From: Sphingomonas panacisoli
GTDB taxonomy: Bacteria > Pseudomonadota > Alphaproteobacteria > Sphingomonadales > Sphingomonadaceae
Assembly (NCBI RefSeq): GCF_007859635.1
Contig: NZ_CP042306.1
Coordinates: 2,356,001 to 2,420,000 of the forward strand
Direction: 5' to 3'
Length of the DNA stretch: 64,000 nt
Of the stretch, positions 17,647 through 26,115 are shown piece by piece (the first letter of the stretch is position 1; each line of letters begins with the position of its first letter). Under the pieces are notes generated by a model that was not told where the DNA came from, did not search any database, and saw only the letters and a program-made list of their open reading frames with translations. A program made the translations under genes and the position numbers.

Positions 17647-18188
17647 TTAGTCCCGCCTATCGACCGCGATCCAATTGTCTTCCCAAGTGACGCCGCCATC
17701 GGTCGAATAAGACTGTTCAAAGCGCGCCTCGTTCATCGACGACCGCATAATGATAAAGCGGACCGATATCGTCCGGCCGTTGATTACGTCCTGCCGAAAA
17801 ACGCCCCGCGACCACTGGCATCGAACCCACCGAACACGGGCGAGGTCAAAAGGCCGTTGCGCAGGTTCGCAAAATTGAGGCTCCATTGCATCGATTGCGG
17901 GCTGTAGAGCCGCAGCGACCCGCCTTCGATCTTGCCTGCCGGACCCGCGACGGACAGCTCGACGAAATTCGCCCGACCCCCAAGGAGCGGCTTTACGACT
18001 GACGTACCGGCATAATCGGACCACGAAACGGACTTGCCAGACAGCGGGTTGGTCCGAACCCGAACCGTCGTCGCCCACGTACCGATTTCCCAATCGAAAC
18101 CACGCGCGCCGGCGTCGTCGACAGCATGGGCGGGCGCCAGCGCCAGCACGCTGATCGCGCTGGCGGTCGCCGCACGCCACCGGGTCAT
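17647..18188 (-). pseudogene. secreted hypothetical protein, frameshifted (paralogue of next gene)
   Basis: The gene starts MTRWRAATASAISVLALAPA with a signal peptide and continues FDWEIGTWATTVRVRTNPLS, matching the neighbouring paralogue, to FDASGRGAFF near 17803. There the frame runs into a stop, while the proper continuation (RQDVINGRTISVRFIIM to WIAVDRRD, ending 17647) is in another frame. A run of five A (plus strand, near 17800) that should be six explains it, so this is either a real frameshift or a homopolymer sequencing error. Its ATG overlaps the TGA of the upstream paralogue. Confidence 0.7.
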
Positions 18189-18730
18189 CGAGCACGGCTC
18201 ACGCGGGCGATGAACGACGTGCGCCACGTCCGCCCGCCGTCGATCGATCGCGCTACCTCATAGCTATGCAGGTCCGGGCTCGAAATGGTCCACGTGCCAC
18301 GCACCAGCGCCGACCGCCCGCCGACCACTTGCATCGAGTAGAATTCAAGCTTGCCATCCCGATATCCGCCGACGTTTGGGGAATCCATTTTGCCGTCCGA
18401 ACTATCGACGTAATTCTCGCTCCATTGGCCGGCGGCCGGGTCATACAAAAAGACGTTCGCGGCCTGCCAATGACCGTTAGGGCCGTCCGCCTCGATCTCC
18501 TCGATCCAGCCTTTGCCGTTCCAGATCGGCCGCGCGACCTTCGTCCCCCGCATGTGGATTTCGTCGCCCGGCTTGTTGAACGGGTCCCTGATGATGGTGA
18601 TTTCGGTCGTCCAACTCCCGCGGGAAAAGTCGAAATCGTGCGAGCCGTCGCGGACGGGCGCGGCCGGTTGAGCAAACGCGGCGGTATCAACGCACAGGGC
18701 AAGGCAAGCGACAAAACAGTTCAAACGCAT
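18185..18730 (-). CDS. secreted hypothetical protein (DUF1579-like)
   Basis: 181 residues from the ATG at 18730, with GAGGA nine bases upstream. Signal peptide MRLNCFVACLALCVDTAAFA, then FDFSRGSWTTEITIIRDPFN, GWIEEIEADGPNGHWQA, QWSENYVDSSDGKMDSP and SIDGGRTWRTSFIARVSR. The beta-rich pattern and the W-rich repeats resemble DUF1579-type lipocalin-like proteins, a loose resemblance. It is coupled to a similar, frameshifted gene downstream and is divergent from a MocR-type regulator 112 bases away, the usual arrangement for a regulated target. Confidence 0.65.
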   Translation of the reverse strand: MRLNCFVACLALCVDTAAFAQPAAPVRDGSHDFDFSRGSWTTEITIIRDPFNKPGDEIHMRGTKVARPIWNGKGWIEEIEADGPNGHWQAANVFLYDPAAGQWSENYVDSSDGKMDSPNVGGYRDGKLEFYSMQVVGGRSALVRGTWTISSPDLHSYEVARSIDGGRTWRTSFIARVSRAR

Positions 18731-18842
18731 GGAGAGATTTCCTCGGTTACGCCCGCGCAGCATAAAAACCGACCGCGCGGAAGTTGAGCGCCAGTTCCGA
18801 CAAAAGCCTTGTCGTGCGCCGGGAAAGTGGCCCAATGAAAAC

Positions 18843-20327
18843 ATGGACCCACTTTTCGAGCTGAAGATCACGACCGCGCCCAAGGGGTCGCGCGACGTCG
18901 CCAGCCATCTGTTTCGCCAGCTCAAGCAAGCGATCATCAACAACCGTTTACCGCCCGGCGCGCGGCTCCCGTCGACACGCGCCGCCGGTCGTATGTTCGG
19001 CGTGTCGCGCAATACCGCGCAGGACGTGTACGACAGACTGTTGCAGGAGGGCCTGACGTCGGCCCGCCACGGCTCCGGCACCTATGTGCGCGCCACGCCA
19101 TCGGACGTGACAGCCACGCCGCCGTCGTCGTACGCTTCGGCAACTCAGCCCGGCAACACATTCTGGGATCGAGCCGATATCAAGTCGTGGATCGGCTTCT
19201 GGCATGAACGCAGCGACCCTGCCGCGTCGCCGCGCGTGGTCGCCGACCTCCGCCCGGCGCTGGTCGACCAACACTTGTTCCCGCATTCGATATTCCGGCG
19301 AGTCATGGCGCGTCAGCTACGCAGGCTCGAAACCGCCCCCGCGCCCTCGCGCAGCCCGCAGCGTAATCAAGGGAATTATCACCTTCGTCGCGCGATCGCC
19401 GAGCATATCGGCCTGACCCGCGCTGTCCCGAGTCAGGCTGACGATGTGCTTGTCACCGCCGGTGCGCAGCAAGCGTTCGACTTGATCGCCCGCACGCTCG
19501 TCGTACCGGACGAGACGGTCGTCGCGGTCGAAGACCCGGGCTACCCGCCGATGCGCGTGCCCTTCGCTGCCGCCGGCGCGCGGATCGTGCCGGTGCGAGT
19601 CGATGCCGAGGGTATCGTCGTCGATGAAATCCCGACCGACGCGACGATCATCTGCGTGTGCCCATCGCATCAATTCCCGCTCGGCATGCCGCTCTCGCCG
19701 CGCCGCCGCCAAGCCCTGCTTGCGCTCGCGCGGCAGACTGGAGCGGCGATCATCGAGGACGATTACGACGGCGAATTCCGCTATGGTGGTAGCCCGCTGG
19801 AGGCGTTGCGCAACGAAGCCTCTGCCGATCACGTCTTCTACGTCGGCTCCTTTTCCAAATGTATGCTACCGGCGGTGCGGCTAGGCTTCCTGGTCGCACC
19901 ACAGCGGGCGTTGCCGGCGTTGGTCGCGGCGAAAAACGCGAGTGATTGGCACTGTTCTTCGCCCATCCAGATGGCGGTCGGGGAGTTCATACGCGATGGC
20001 CATCTTACACGTCATATTCGTCGTGTTCGGCGCACCTATCTCGATCGTCGCGACCATCTCGTCGCACTCGTCGAAAGAAAGCTCGGGGACTCGCTCAAAC
20101 TCGTCCCGTCCTTCTACGGAATGCATATGAGCGCGATCGTCGAAAGCGGTATCGACTGCGACGCGGTTAGCGACGCGTTGGCGACACGAGGCGTGATGAT
20201 CCACTCGCTCGAGCGTTACCATTTGGGGCCGGCCGAACGATCGGGGTTTGTCATCGGTTATGCCGCGGTCGATCTGGCATCGCTCAAGGCCGCTATTGAT
20301 GCAATGGCTGAGGAATTACATCGCTAG
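18843..20327 (+). CDS. MocR/PdxR-family transcriptional regulator
   Basis: 494 residues starting MDPLFELKITTAPKGSRDVA. Residues 15-85 are a GntR-type winged helix (ARLPSTRAAGRMFGVSRNTA, YDRLLQEGLTSARHGSGTYV). From about residue 140 on it is an aminotransferase-I fold with the PLP lysine in VGSFSKCMLPAVRLGF and an aspartate in IIEDDYDGEFRYGG. Such regulators use PLP or an amino-acid-derived ligand as effector. It is divergent from the secreted paralogue pair, its probable target. The start was placed at 18843 because it directly precedes the conserved N-terminus. Confidence 0.9.
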   Translation: MDPLFELKITTAPKGSRDVASHLFRQLKQAIINNRLPPGARLPSTRAAGRMFGVSRNTAQDVYDRLLQEGLTSARHGSGTYVRATPSDVTATPPSSYASATQPGNTFWDRADIKSWIGFWHERSDPAASPRVVADLRPALVDQHLFPHSIFRRVMARQLRRLETAPAPSRSPQRNQGNYHLRRAIAEHIGLTRAVPSQADDVLVTAGAQQAFDLIARTLVVPDETVVAVEDPGYPPMRVPFAAAGARIVPVRVDAEGIVVDEIPTDATIICVCPSHQFPLGMPLSPRRRQALLALARQTGAAIIEDDYDGEFRYGGSPLEALRNEASADHVFYVGSFSKCMLPAVRLGFLVAPQRALPALVAAKNASDWHCSSPIQMAVGEFIRDGHLTRHIRRVRRTYLDRRDHLVALVERKLGDSLKLVPSFYGMHMSAIVESGIDCDAVSDALATRGVMIHSLERYHLGPAERSGFVIGYAAVDLASLKAAIDAMAEELHR

Positions 20328-20350
20328 AGCACTCTATGCGGGCATTGAGC

Positions 20351-20421
20351 GCTCGCTGCCAACAACCGTTATAGGAGATGCGCAATCGTCGCTAAACGAC
20401 CGATATTGGGGCGCAAAGACG
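20351..20421 (+). repeat. dispersed intergenic element, copy E6
   Basis: Ends with AACGACCGATATTGGGGCGC then AAAGACG; the front half is diverged (GCTCGCTGCCAACAACCG). It lies just after the MocR gene. Confidence 0.65.
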
Positions 20422-20499
20422 CAATTCGGTCAACACTCGCACATAGGCATCGATCTTCGCAGCCGACCGTATCATCATGCGAAGTGCGTTGGGGGTGAA

Positions 20500-21074
20500 A
20501 TGACCGAGAACGATTATGTCCTGAGTCTGCTGGCGATCGTGTCGGGGCTCGCAATCACCCATATGATTGCGAGCCTGTACGAGCTGCTATCAAACAAAGA
20601 GCGAGTCCGCCTATCTTGGCTCGCTGTGCTTGCCGCCGGCTACACCGCCTACCTCGTCCTCTACGGTTGGTGGGTAACTTGGGCCGGATTCCACACTCGG
20701 GCGCGCTCCCGTTCTGGCGGTTCTTAATGCCAATGCTCAGCGTGACATGCCTCGCCCTTGCGGCGCGCGCCTCCCTACCGAGCAGTGTACCGGAAGGCGG
20801 TCTTGATCTGGCCGAGCGGTACAGTCGGCATGGAGTGTGGATTTGGCGGGCGCTCCTGGCCAGTGCCGGGATAAGCTTGCTCGGTGTCGTGGCCCGCAGA
20901 CTTACGGGCGAAGCCATGGGTGATAATGCAACCCCTTGGGGTCTCGGCGGCCTAGCGGTGATGCTGTTCATGCTCGCAGTGCTGTCGGTGACGCGAGTGC
21001 GCATGATTCACGCGATGCTCGTCCCGGTATCATTCGGATTGTTAGTTGCAGCTACCGTAACGCATCGAGTTTGA
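20500..21074 (+). pseudogene. membrane protein, frameshifted
   Basis: The first frame starts MTENDYVLSLLAIVSGLAIT after GGGGGTGAA and encodes two hydrophobic segments up to YGWWVTWAGFHT near 20694, then hits a stop at 20727. The second frame takes over with SGALPFWRFLMPMLSVTCLA and ends VSFGLLVAATVTHRV at 21074. Joined by one inserted base near 20695 the product would be about 190 residues with four or five membrane helices. A sequencing error is possible. No family recognised. Confidence 0.6.
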
Positions 21075-21087
21075 GGCGTGACGGGAT

Positions 21088-21150
21088 GGGCAGCTTTCGG
21101 GGATGAGCGTGTTGGGCGGCCACGACCATTTCTAGGGCGTTTTGCAGCCC
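21088..21150 (+). repeat. dispersed intergenic element, copy E7
   Basis: Begins GGGCAGCTTTCGGGGATGAG and ends ACGACCATTTCTAGGGCG then TTTTGCAGCCC. Diverged in the second half. It follows the frameshifted membrane-protein gene. Confidence 0.6.
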
Positions 21151-21264
21151 AATCTGTATCGACCCAACTGCAGACGAAGCCTCGTCGACATGATGCTCCG
21201 CCCGACCGAACCGATGGTGGCAACGGGATCGTCACGATGGTTCAGTAAGGCCGTGGATGTCACC

Positions 21265-22041
21265 CTACTCGATCGCGGGTTCGGCCCGGTTGAAGCCCAA
21301 GCTCTTGATCCGGTCCGCGAGCGGCGCGAAGCCGTTCGAGTCCGTCGTCGATCCAGGCTTGGCCCACGGTAGCGTTGTCGTGATGCCATGCGTGATGGGC
21401 GCGTTCACCACTTCCAGAGTCATGCCGATCAGATAGTATCCTTTTCCGAGATCGGCGGAGAGGTCGTCTGGATCCAGCAACGTGACGGTGCGCGCCGTCA
21501 GGTCGCTCAGGGTGACGAGCGCCGGGCAGTCGCTCACGTCGTTCCTGTGGAGCATGGGGGTGCAATCGAGCCTCACCGGCTGCCCGGTCTGCGACGTCAT
21601 CCACGCGATGTGCGCATTCGCGTAGGCGCTGCTACCGATCGTGGTGTTGGATCGCATCGGGCCTCGCGCCATCTCCAATATGAAGAGCGGACTGAATCCC
21701 GGTCGAAAGCCGGCCGGATGCATGCCCGCGCCATTGTCTTGCGGCATGACCCGCTTTCCGATCACGGCATAGACGAGCCGCCCGTCGCCGATGTCGACCG
21801 GGATCGCCTCGGCCTCTGTGCGCCCTGAAAAATACCACACCGGCCCTCCTTCGAATGGAATTCGAGGGATCGGAGCTTCTGAATATCCCCAGACCCCGGA
21901 CGACGTCCGCACGCCCTTTGGCGTACCGACGCTGATTGTTATTCGGTAGCGCACCTGATCGGTCTGCATCACCGCCGGCACGAAGTGGCAGCCGACCAGC
22001 GTGAGCGGAATCAGGATAACAAAGGCCAACAACGCGCGCAT
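21265..22041 (-). CDS. hypothetical lipoprotein
   Basis: 258 residues with a lipoprotein signal: MRALLAFVILIPLTLVGCHF, lipobox LVGC at Cys18. The mature part is soluble and contains RYRITISVGTPKGVRTSSGV, GRLVYAVIGKRVMPQDN and a Cys-containing segment RLDCTPMLHRNDVSDCPA. Resembles short sphingomonad lipoproteins of unknown function. A single-gene unit on the minus strand. Confidence 0.7.
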   Translation of the reverse strand: MRALLAFVILIPLTLVGCHFVPAVMQTDQVRYRITISVGTPKGVRTSSGVWGYSEAPIPRIPFEGGPVWYFSGRTEAEAIPVDIGDGRLVYAVIGKRVMPQDNGAGMHPAGFRPGFSPLFILEMARGPMRSNTTIGSSAYANAHIAWMTSQTGQPVRLDCTPMLHRNDVSDCPALVTLSDLTARTVTLLDPDDLSADLGKGYYLIGMTLEVVNAPITHGITTTLPWAKPGSTTDSNGFAPLADRIKSLGFNRAEPAIE

Positions 22042-22167
22042 GGTTCCTCACCACCGATAGTGCGCTGATACTAATTTAGAGTGTGAAGAATCTGTTTGTG
22101 CGGGCTGACGATGGAGACGTCAGTTTCCGACCCAACTACGGAAATTCGCGGCCCGTCATAAGGAAGG

Positions 22168-22227
22168 TCTGCTCTTGGGACCTTCCTCGGGGACGCCGAA
22201 CGGCGCCTAATTGGGCGCGCAGCGGCC
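22168..22227 (+). repeat. dispersed intergenic element, copy E8 (degenerate)
   Basis: Only weakly like the family: CTCTTGGGACCTTCCTCGGG, then CGGCGCCTAATTGGGCGCGC and AGCGGCC. Listed because the spacing and position fit. Confidence 0.35.
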
Positions 22228-22242
22228 TATTGCGGCGTGATC

Positions 22243-22761
22243 CTACGGCGCTCGCGGCACAATTATCGGCCCTTGGATATCTGCGGCTTCGGGACGTAGC
22301 GGCCCGGAGTTGGTGTTTTGACCTGCAATCACCTGCCATTTTCCGCGCCGCCGTTCGGCCACCAGCGTCATCAATCCATAGCGGGCCGGCATCGCCGCAC
22401 CGTTGCTATCGCGCTCTCCGTCTATCCGCCAACTCCACCGGATGAGTGCAAGATCAGCGCGAACAAACCTGACGTCCGTCGCGAGCGGCGTGATCGTCGA
22501 AGCAGCCAGACGCGCCGTAAGAATTCGGGAATGATATTTGGCGAAGTTTGCTTTTCCACGAAGCCAGATCGCGCCGACGTTTACAAAGTCGACATCCTCG
22601 GACACGAGCTTCGCAAGCTCATCACCCTGATGGGTCGACCAGGCGGCTGAGAATGAGGCTGGCAGACTGGCAACCGTCGAACGATCAACCGCCGTTTGCG
22701 CCGTCGCCGGTACCGTATTGCTGAGGACGCAAAGCGATACGCCAATTACGCAACGATACAT
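22243..22761 (-). CDS. SgcJ/EcaC- or DUF4440-like secreted protein (SnoaL fold)
   Basis: 172 residues with a signal peptide MYRCVIGVSLCVLSNTVPAT. The mature part has the NTF2/SnoaL pattern: a helix (PASFSAAWSTHQGDELAKLV), EDVDFVNVGAIWLRGKANFA, then KYHSRIL and alternate strands (VRADLALIRWSWRI, RYGLMTLVAERRRGKWQVIA, GQNTNSG). Family members bind small ligands or are steroid-isomerase-like, and the substrate is unknown. Monocistronic on the minus strand. Confidence 0.8.
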   Translation of the reverse strand: MYRCVIGVSLCVLSNTVPATAQTAVDRSTVASLPASFSAAWSTHQGDELAKLVSEDVDFVNVGAIWLRGKANFAKYHSRILTARLAASTITPLATDVRFVRADLALIRWSWRIDGERDSNGAAMPARYGLMTLVAERRRGKWQVIAGQNTNSGPLRPEAADIQGPIIVPRAP

Positions 22762-23062
22762 TCAATCCTCCCGAACGACTTAAGCCGATTTATCGCATCG
22801 GTCTGGGAGTGTAGCAACAGAACGCATCGGAGCGGCCGCTTCTGGTATCGACGCGATTGTCGTCGAACGACCGAATGGGGGCGCCTTGCAGACGGACTTC
22901 GATCAGCCGGTGACGTTGGACAGCGCAACCAATGCTATGCCAAAGTATCCGCACGGTTTCTCGCAAATGTGACCGACGAAGATTGCGACCTCGTCGTTCC
23001 GAGAAATCTCAAGGGTGAAAAGCTGGTAGAGTTCGATCTCAACGTTTGGAGAGTAGGAACAT
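22762..23062. other. 301-base gap with repeat copy E9
   Basis: Divergent gap between the SnoaL-like gene (minus) and the GH25 gene (plus). Besides copy E9 I see no gene. A frame on the minus strand here overlaps the GH25 start and has no site, so it was not called. Confidence 0.5.
22829..22895 (+). repeat. dispersed intergenic element, copy E9
   Basis: GGAGCGGCCGCTTCTGGTAT at the front and GAACGACCGAATGGGGGCGC then CTTGCAGACGG at the end. Upstream of the GH25 gene. Confidence 0.55.
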
Positions 23063-23776
23063 ATGTGGAACCGCAGAACCATTCTAGGCGCGACCACGGC
23101 AGTGGCAATAGCGCCCAGAGCCTTCGCTGTCGGGAGTGCAACTTCGAGCATCAATTCAATTATCGACTTGCATCATGACAGTAGGGTCGAGCCGGGCGAG
23201 GCGCAGCGCTCAGGAGTATCAGCGATAATCCACAAGTCGACAGAGGGCGGCGATTTCACCGATGGCCGGTACCAAGACCGAAAGAAAAGCGCGAAGGCGC
23301 TTGGCCTTCTATGGGGATCATTCCATTTCGCAAACGACGCGCCGGTTTCGACGCAGCTCAAGAACTATCTCGACTTCACCGCTCCGGAAGCTGACGAAAT
23401 AATGTGCCTAGACTTTGAAGACCATCATGGCCACGAGATGTCGAAGGCAGATGCCCACACTTTCATCGAGGGGGTGCGCGAAGCGACCCGCCGATATCCC
23501 ATGCTTTACGGAGGCCACTGGCTTCGTATGCAGACTGGCACCAAGCCCGACGCGATCTTCGCGCAATGCCCTCTTTGGTATCGACGTTACGCTCCGCGTC
23601 CAATAGGTATCCCCACCCAGATCTGGGACAACTACACGCTTTGGCAATATACAGACGGGGCGAACTACGGTGGGCCCCAAAATAAGGTGAATGGAATCTC
23701 CTGCGATCGAAATCTGTTCCGCGGTACGGAGGCAGAACTGCGCGCAGCTTGGCCCTTCACTCATGTTCAGGCTTAG
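23063..23776 (+). CDS. GH25-family lysozyme-like protein, Tat-like signal
   Basis: 237 residues. Starts MWNRRTILGATTAVAIAPRA, a twin-Arg-type signal with cleavage near AFA. The GH25 fold shows IIDLHHDSRV at the front with Asp, KSTEGGDFTDGRYQDRKKSA, then LDFEDHHGHEM with the catalytic acidic pair, and later LWQYTDGANYGG and CDRNLFRG. GH25 muramidases cut peptidoglycan between MurNAc and GlcNAc; alphaproteobacterial Tat-exported members may serve in wall remodelling. RBS GGAGAG lies upstream at about 14 bases, which is long. Alone in its direction. Confidence 0.88.
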   Translation: MWNRRTILGATTAVAIAPRAFAVGSATSSINSIIDLHHDSRVEPGEAQRSGVSAIIHKSTEGGDFTDGRYQDRKKSAKALGLLWGSFHFANDAPVSTQLKNYLDFTAPEADEIMCLDFEDHHGHEMSKADAHTFIEGVREATRRYPMLYGGHWLRMQTGTKPDAIFAQCPLWYRRYAPRPIGIPTQIWDNYTLWQYTDGANYGGPQNKVNGISCDRNLFRGTEAELRAAWPFTHVQA

Positions 23777-23850
23777 CGGCTTGACCAATAAGTGCTCGAC
23801 ACTTGACCCATGCTAACTTCCCAACTGAGATGCTTTACCAGCAAGCGATT

Positions 23851-23915
23851 GAATGACCGCTTTTGAGAGTTGAGCGCTGCGCCCTAAACGACTGGGATTG
23901 GGGCGCATTGTCGCC
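23851..23915 (+). repeat. dispersed intergenic element, copy E10
   Basis: Begins GAATGACCGCTTTTGAGAG and ends AACGACTGGGATTGGGGCGC then ATTGTCGCC. Between the GH25 and hemerythrin genes. Confidence 0.7.
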
Positions 23916-23991
23916 TACAGATCTAACGGCTGCGAGGTAACGGCCTTGCTGTAAGTTAGCGAAATATACCTGCCGAAGCGGTCCGCCGAGA

Positions 23992-24017
23992 GGAACCTTG
24001 CATGTCTGGGGCTGGTT
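23992..24017 (+). promoter_or_regulatory. putative EcfG-type promoter of hemerythrin gene
   Basis: GGAAC, seventeen bases, GGTT, a good match to the EcfG general-stress promoter. It ends 44 bases before the hemerythrin ATG. Assigned by pattern only. Confidence 0.55.
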
Positions 24018-24061
24018 CTACTGCTTGAAAGATCGGCAGTTTTCGCCGGCAGGAGAACCCC

Positions 24062-24601
24062 ATGTCCGTCCTCGACCAAGTGATCGCCGCCGTTACGCCC
24101 CCTGAGAGCGACGGGGAACGGCAGGAAGCGCGCGCCAAAGCGCAGGCCGCCGCGGTACCGGGCGGATGGTTCGCGATGATCCTGGATCACCACTTGCTGC
24201 TCGAAGACGCGTTCGCCGCGACCAAGGCGGCTGGCGATAGTGCGTCGCGGACTGCGGCGCTCAAGCATCTCGGTGTGGTCCTGATGGGCCACGCCATCGC
24301 CGAAGAAGCGGTAGTCTATCCCGGGCTCGGCGAGGCGGGTGAAAAGGGCCATGCGGAGATGGGCTATAACGAGCAGGTGATGGTCAAGATGCAGATGGCC
24401 ATGCTCGGGAAACTCGACCCGATGAGCCAGGATTTCGACGACAAGCTAGAGCACATCCGTGGCGCTGTCGCGCATCACATGTACGAGGAAGAGGGGACTT
24501 GGTTCATCGAGCTGTCGGAAAAGGCGCCGGCGGCTGATCAGGCGATGATCACGCAGAAGTATCAGGAAGAATGGTCGCGCTACGTCGGCGCAGATGCCTG
24601 A
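24062..24601 (+). CDS. hemerythrin-like (HHE domain) protein
   Basis: 179 residues, soluble. Metal-binding positions are visible: MILDHHLLLEDAF, VLMGHAIAEEAVVYP, and AVAHHMYEEEGTWF, the H...HxxxE...H...HxxxE pattern of hemerythrin-fold proteins. It probably binds a di-iron centre and senses or scavenges oxygen or peroxide. GGAG sits eight bases ahead of the ATG, and an EcfG-like promoter precedes it. It is followed 45 bases later by a hydrolase gene, perhaps in the same transcript. Confidence 0.9.
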   Translation: MSVLDQVIAAVTPPESDGERQEARAKAQAAAVPGGWFAMILDHHLLLEDAFAATKAAGDSASRTAALKHLGVVLMGHAIAEEAVVYPGLGEAGEKGHAEMGYNEQVMVKMQMAMLGKLDPMSQDFDDKLEHIRGAVAHHMYEEEGTWFIELSEKAPAADQAMITQKYQEEWSRYVGADA

Positions 24602-24646
24602 CCTAGGGGAAGTATTGAGTGACGGGACAACCTCGAAAGGTATGAC

Positions 24647-25516
24647 ATGACCTATGTGAAAACCCGGGACGGCACCGACATCTACGTCAAAAGCTGGGGC
24701 GAAGGCCGCCCCGTCGTGCTAACGCATGGCTGGCCGCTGGCCGCCGACATGTGGGACGCGCAGGCGATGGCCTTGGCAAAGGCCGGCTTCCGCGCAATCG
24801 CTTACGACCGCCGCGGGTTCGGCCGCTCCGCGCAGCCTTGGGCAGGTTACGATTATGACACGCTGGCCGACGACTTGGCCGATGTGATGAAGGAAATGGG
24901 CGCCGAGACCGATGCCACGATCATTGGCTTTTCGATGGGTGGTGGCGAGATCGCCCGCTACATGAGCCGCTATGACGGCATGGGCGTGGTGTCCGCAGGA
25001 CTGATATCCTCGGTCGTGCCCTATATGCTGAAGACGGACGACAATCCCGACGGAACGCCGCAATCGACCTTCGACCAGATCGCACAAGGCATTGAGGCCG
25101 ATCGCGCACACTTCTTCCGCCATACATTCTTCCCGCAATTCTTCGGTGCCGGCTTCATCACCAGTCCGGTGAGCGACGACGTGCTGGACTTTGTGACGGG
25201 AACCGCGCTCCATGCCGGTCTTCATCCGACGCTGGCGTGCGCCGAGGCGTTCTCGCACACGGATTTCCGTCCCGACCTGTCAGCGTTTCGCGTGCCGACG
25301 CTTATCATCCACGGCACCGCCGACAAGACGGTGCCGATCGACGCGGCAGGTCGCGCGGCGGCGCGCGGGATCGCGAGCGCGCAGCTGATCGAATACGATG
25401 GCGAGCCGCACGGGTTGAACGTCACGGCTGGCGATAGGCTAACCCGCGACATCCTCCAGTTCGTCAGCGACGCGGTCGCGACCGACGCCGTAAGGGAATC
25501 GGAAGAAGTGGCCTGA
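24647..25516 (+). CDS. haloperoxidase-like alpha/beta hydrolase
   Basis: 289 residues. Alpha/beta hydrolase of the cofactor-free chloroperoxidase/bromoperoxidase type: LTHGWPLAADMW, YDRRGFGRSAQPWAGYDYDT, nucleophile Ser in GFSMGGGEIARYM, Asp in HGTADKTVPI, His in EYDGEPHGLNVT. Cytoplasmic; real substrate likely an ester or peracid. Lies 45 bases downstream of the hemerythrin gene in the same direction, so probably part of the same stress transcript. Confidence 0.9.
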   Translation: MTYVKTRDGTDIYVKSWGEGRPVVLTHGWPLAADMWDAQAMALAKAGFRAIAYDRRGFGRSAQPWAGYDYDTLADDLADVMKEMGAETDATIIGFSMGGGEIARYMSRYDGMGVVSAGLISSVVPYMLKTDDNPDGTPQSTFDQIAQGIEADRAHFFRHTFFPQFFGAGFITSPVSDDVLDFVTGTALHAGLHPTLACAEAFSHTDFRPDLSAFRVPTLIIHGTADKTVPIDAAGRAAARGIASAQLIEYDGEPHGLNVTAGDRLTRDILQFVSDAVATDAVRESEEVA

Positions 25517-25554
25517 TCTTCCCTGCCAAACTCGCCGCCGGACGTTCATTGGTG

Positions 25555-25827
25555 ATGGCCGACACCATCGAGATTCTGCGACGCGAGATGGAAGCCGCAG
25601 CGGGCGCCCTCGACTTCGAGGAGGCGCGGCGCATTCGCGACCGGATCAATTTAATGAGAGGTGGAGCGGATGCTGTAGAGGTCGCACAAGCCGACACGTC
25701 GGGTTTGGAACGCCAGCAGCCGGGTGCCATGGGGCTTGGCACTAGTCGGCAGAGGCCGATCACCCCGCCAGGATGGAAGCCGCCACCAAAGCCAGATCTC
25801 AGGACGTCCGGCAGAAAACGGAAGTAA
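25555..25827 (+). CDS. UVR-motif small protein
   Basis: 90 residues from ATG 25555; GTG and TTG codons directly ahead also lie in frame. Residues 3-35 are a UVR motif (ILRREMEAAAGALDFEEARR then IRDRINLM), the helical hairpin that joins UvrB to UvrC and also occurs in ClpX/McsA adaptors. The C-terminus is Pro/Lys/Arg-rich (PPGWKPPPKPDLRTSGRKRK). Its end overlaps, in another frame, the start of a DUF3253 remnant by 55 bases. Function in repair or adaptor binding is inference. Confidence 0.75.
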   Translation: MADTIEILRREMEAAAGALDFEEARRIRDRINLMRGGADAVEVAQADTSGLERQQPGAMGLGTSRQRPITPPGWKPPPKPDLRTSGRKRK

Positions 25828-25937
25828 CGATTGATGTCGCAAGTGCCGCCGTACTGGCCGTGCTAGCCGAACGTAGAGCGCGCGCAACGATATGTCCAAG
25901 CGAGGTAGCGGCCGAATTGTCCGCAATTCGAAATTGA
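25773..25937 (+). pseudogene. truncated DUF3253 protein
   Basis: A 54-codon frame starting ATG 25773 (after AGG), MEAATKARSQDVRQKTEV, with VLAVLAERRARATICPSEVA then AELSAIRN and stop. The motif AVLALLxxR...TICPSEVAR is the DUF3253 hallmark, normally followed by WRxLMPxVR and another 40 residues that are missing here. It overlaps the UVR gene. DUF3253 and DUF2256 are often fused, and a DUF2256 gene follows 178 bases later, so this looks like a decayed partner. Too short for an annotation pipeline to keep. Confidence 0.6.
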
Positions 25938-26035
25938 GCTTTCAGGTTCGAAACAGTCTTAATCCGACGATCGTTAGTCGAGCATGCTGTCGGAGAATTC
26001 ACCGAAGATAGGCGCCGCGGCGACCTGATGCGAAC

Positions 26036-26096
26036 GGCGGCTTTCGGAGCCGTTCGACGTCGGCGCTAATGTCCGAAGTTGGGGCGCAAACCCGCC
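26036..26096 (+). repeat. dispersed intergenic element, copy E11
   Basis: Begins GGCGGCTTTCGGAGCC and ends AATGTCCGAAGTTGGGGCGC then AAACCCGCC. The outer bases GGCGGCTTT/AAACCCGCC pair with one mismatch. It lies between the DUF3253 remnant and DUF2256. Confidence 0.7.
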
Positions 26097-26115
26097 CTCG
26101 AAACGTTAGGCCGGA

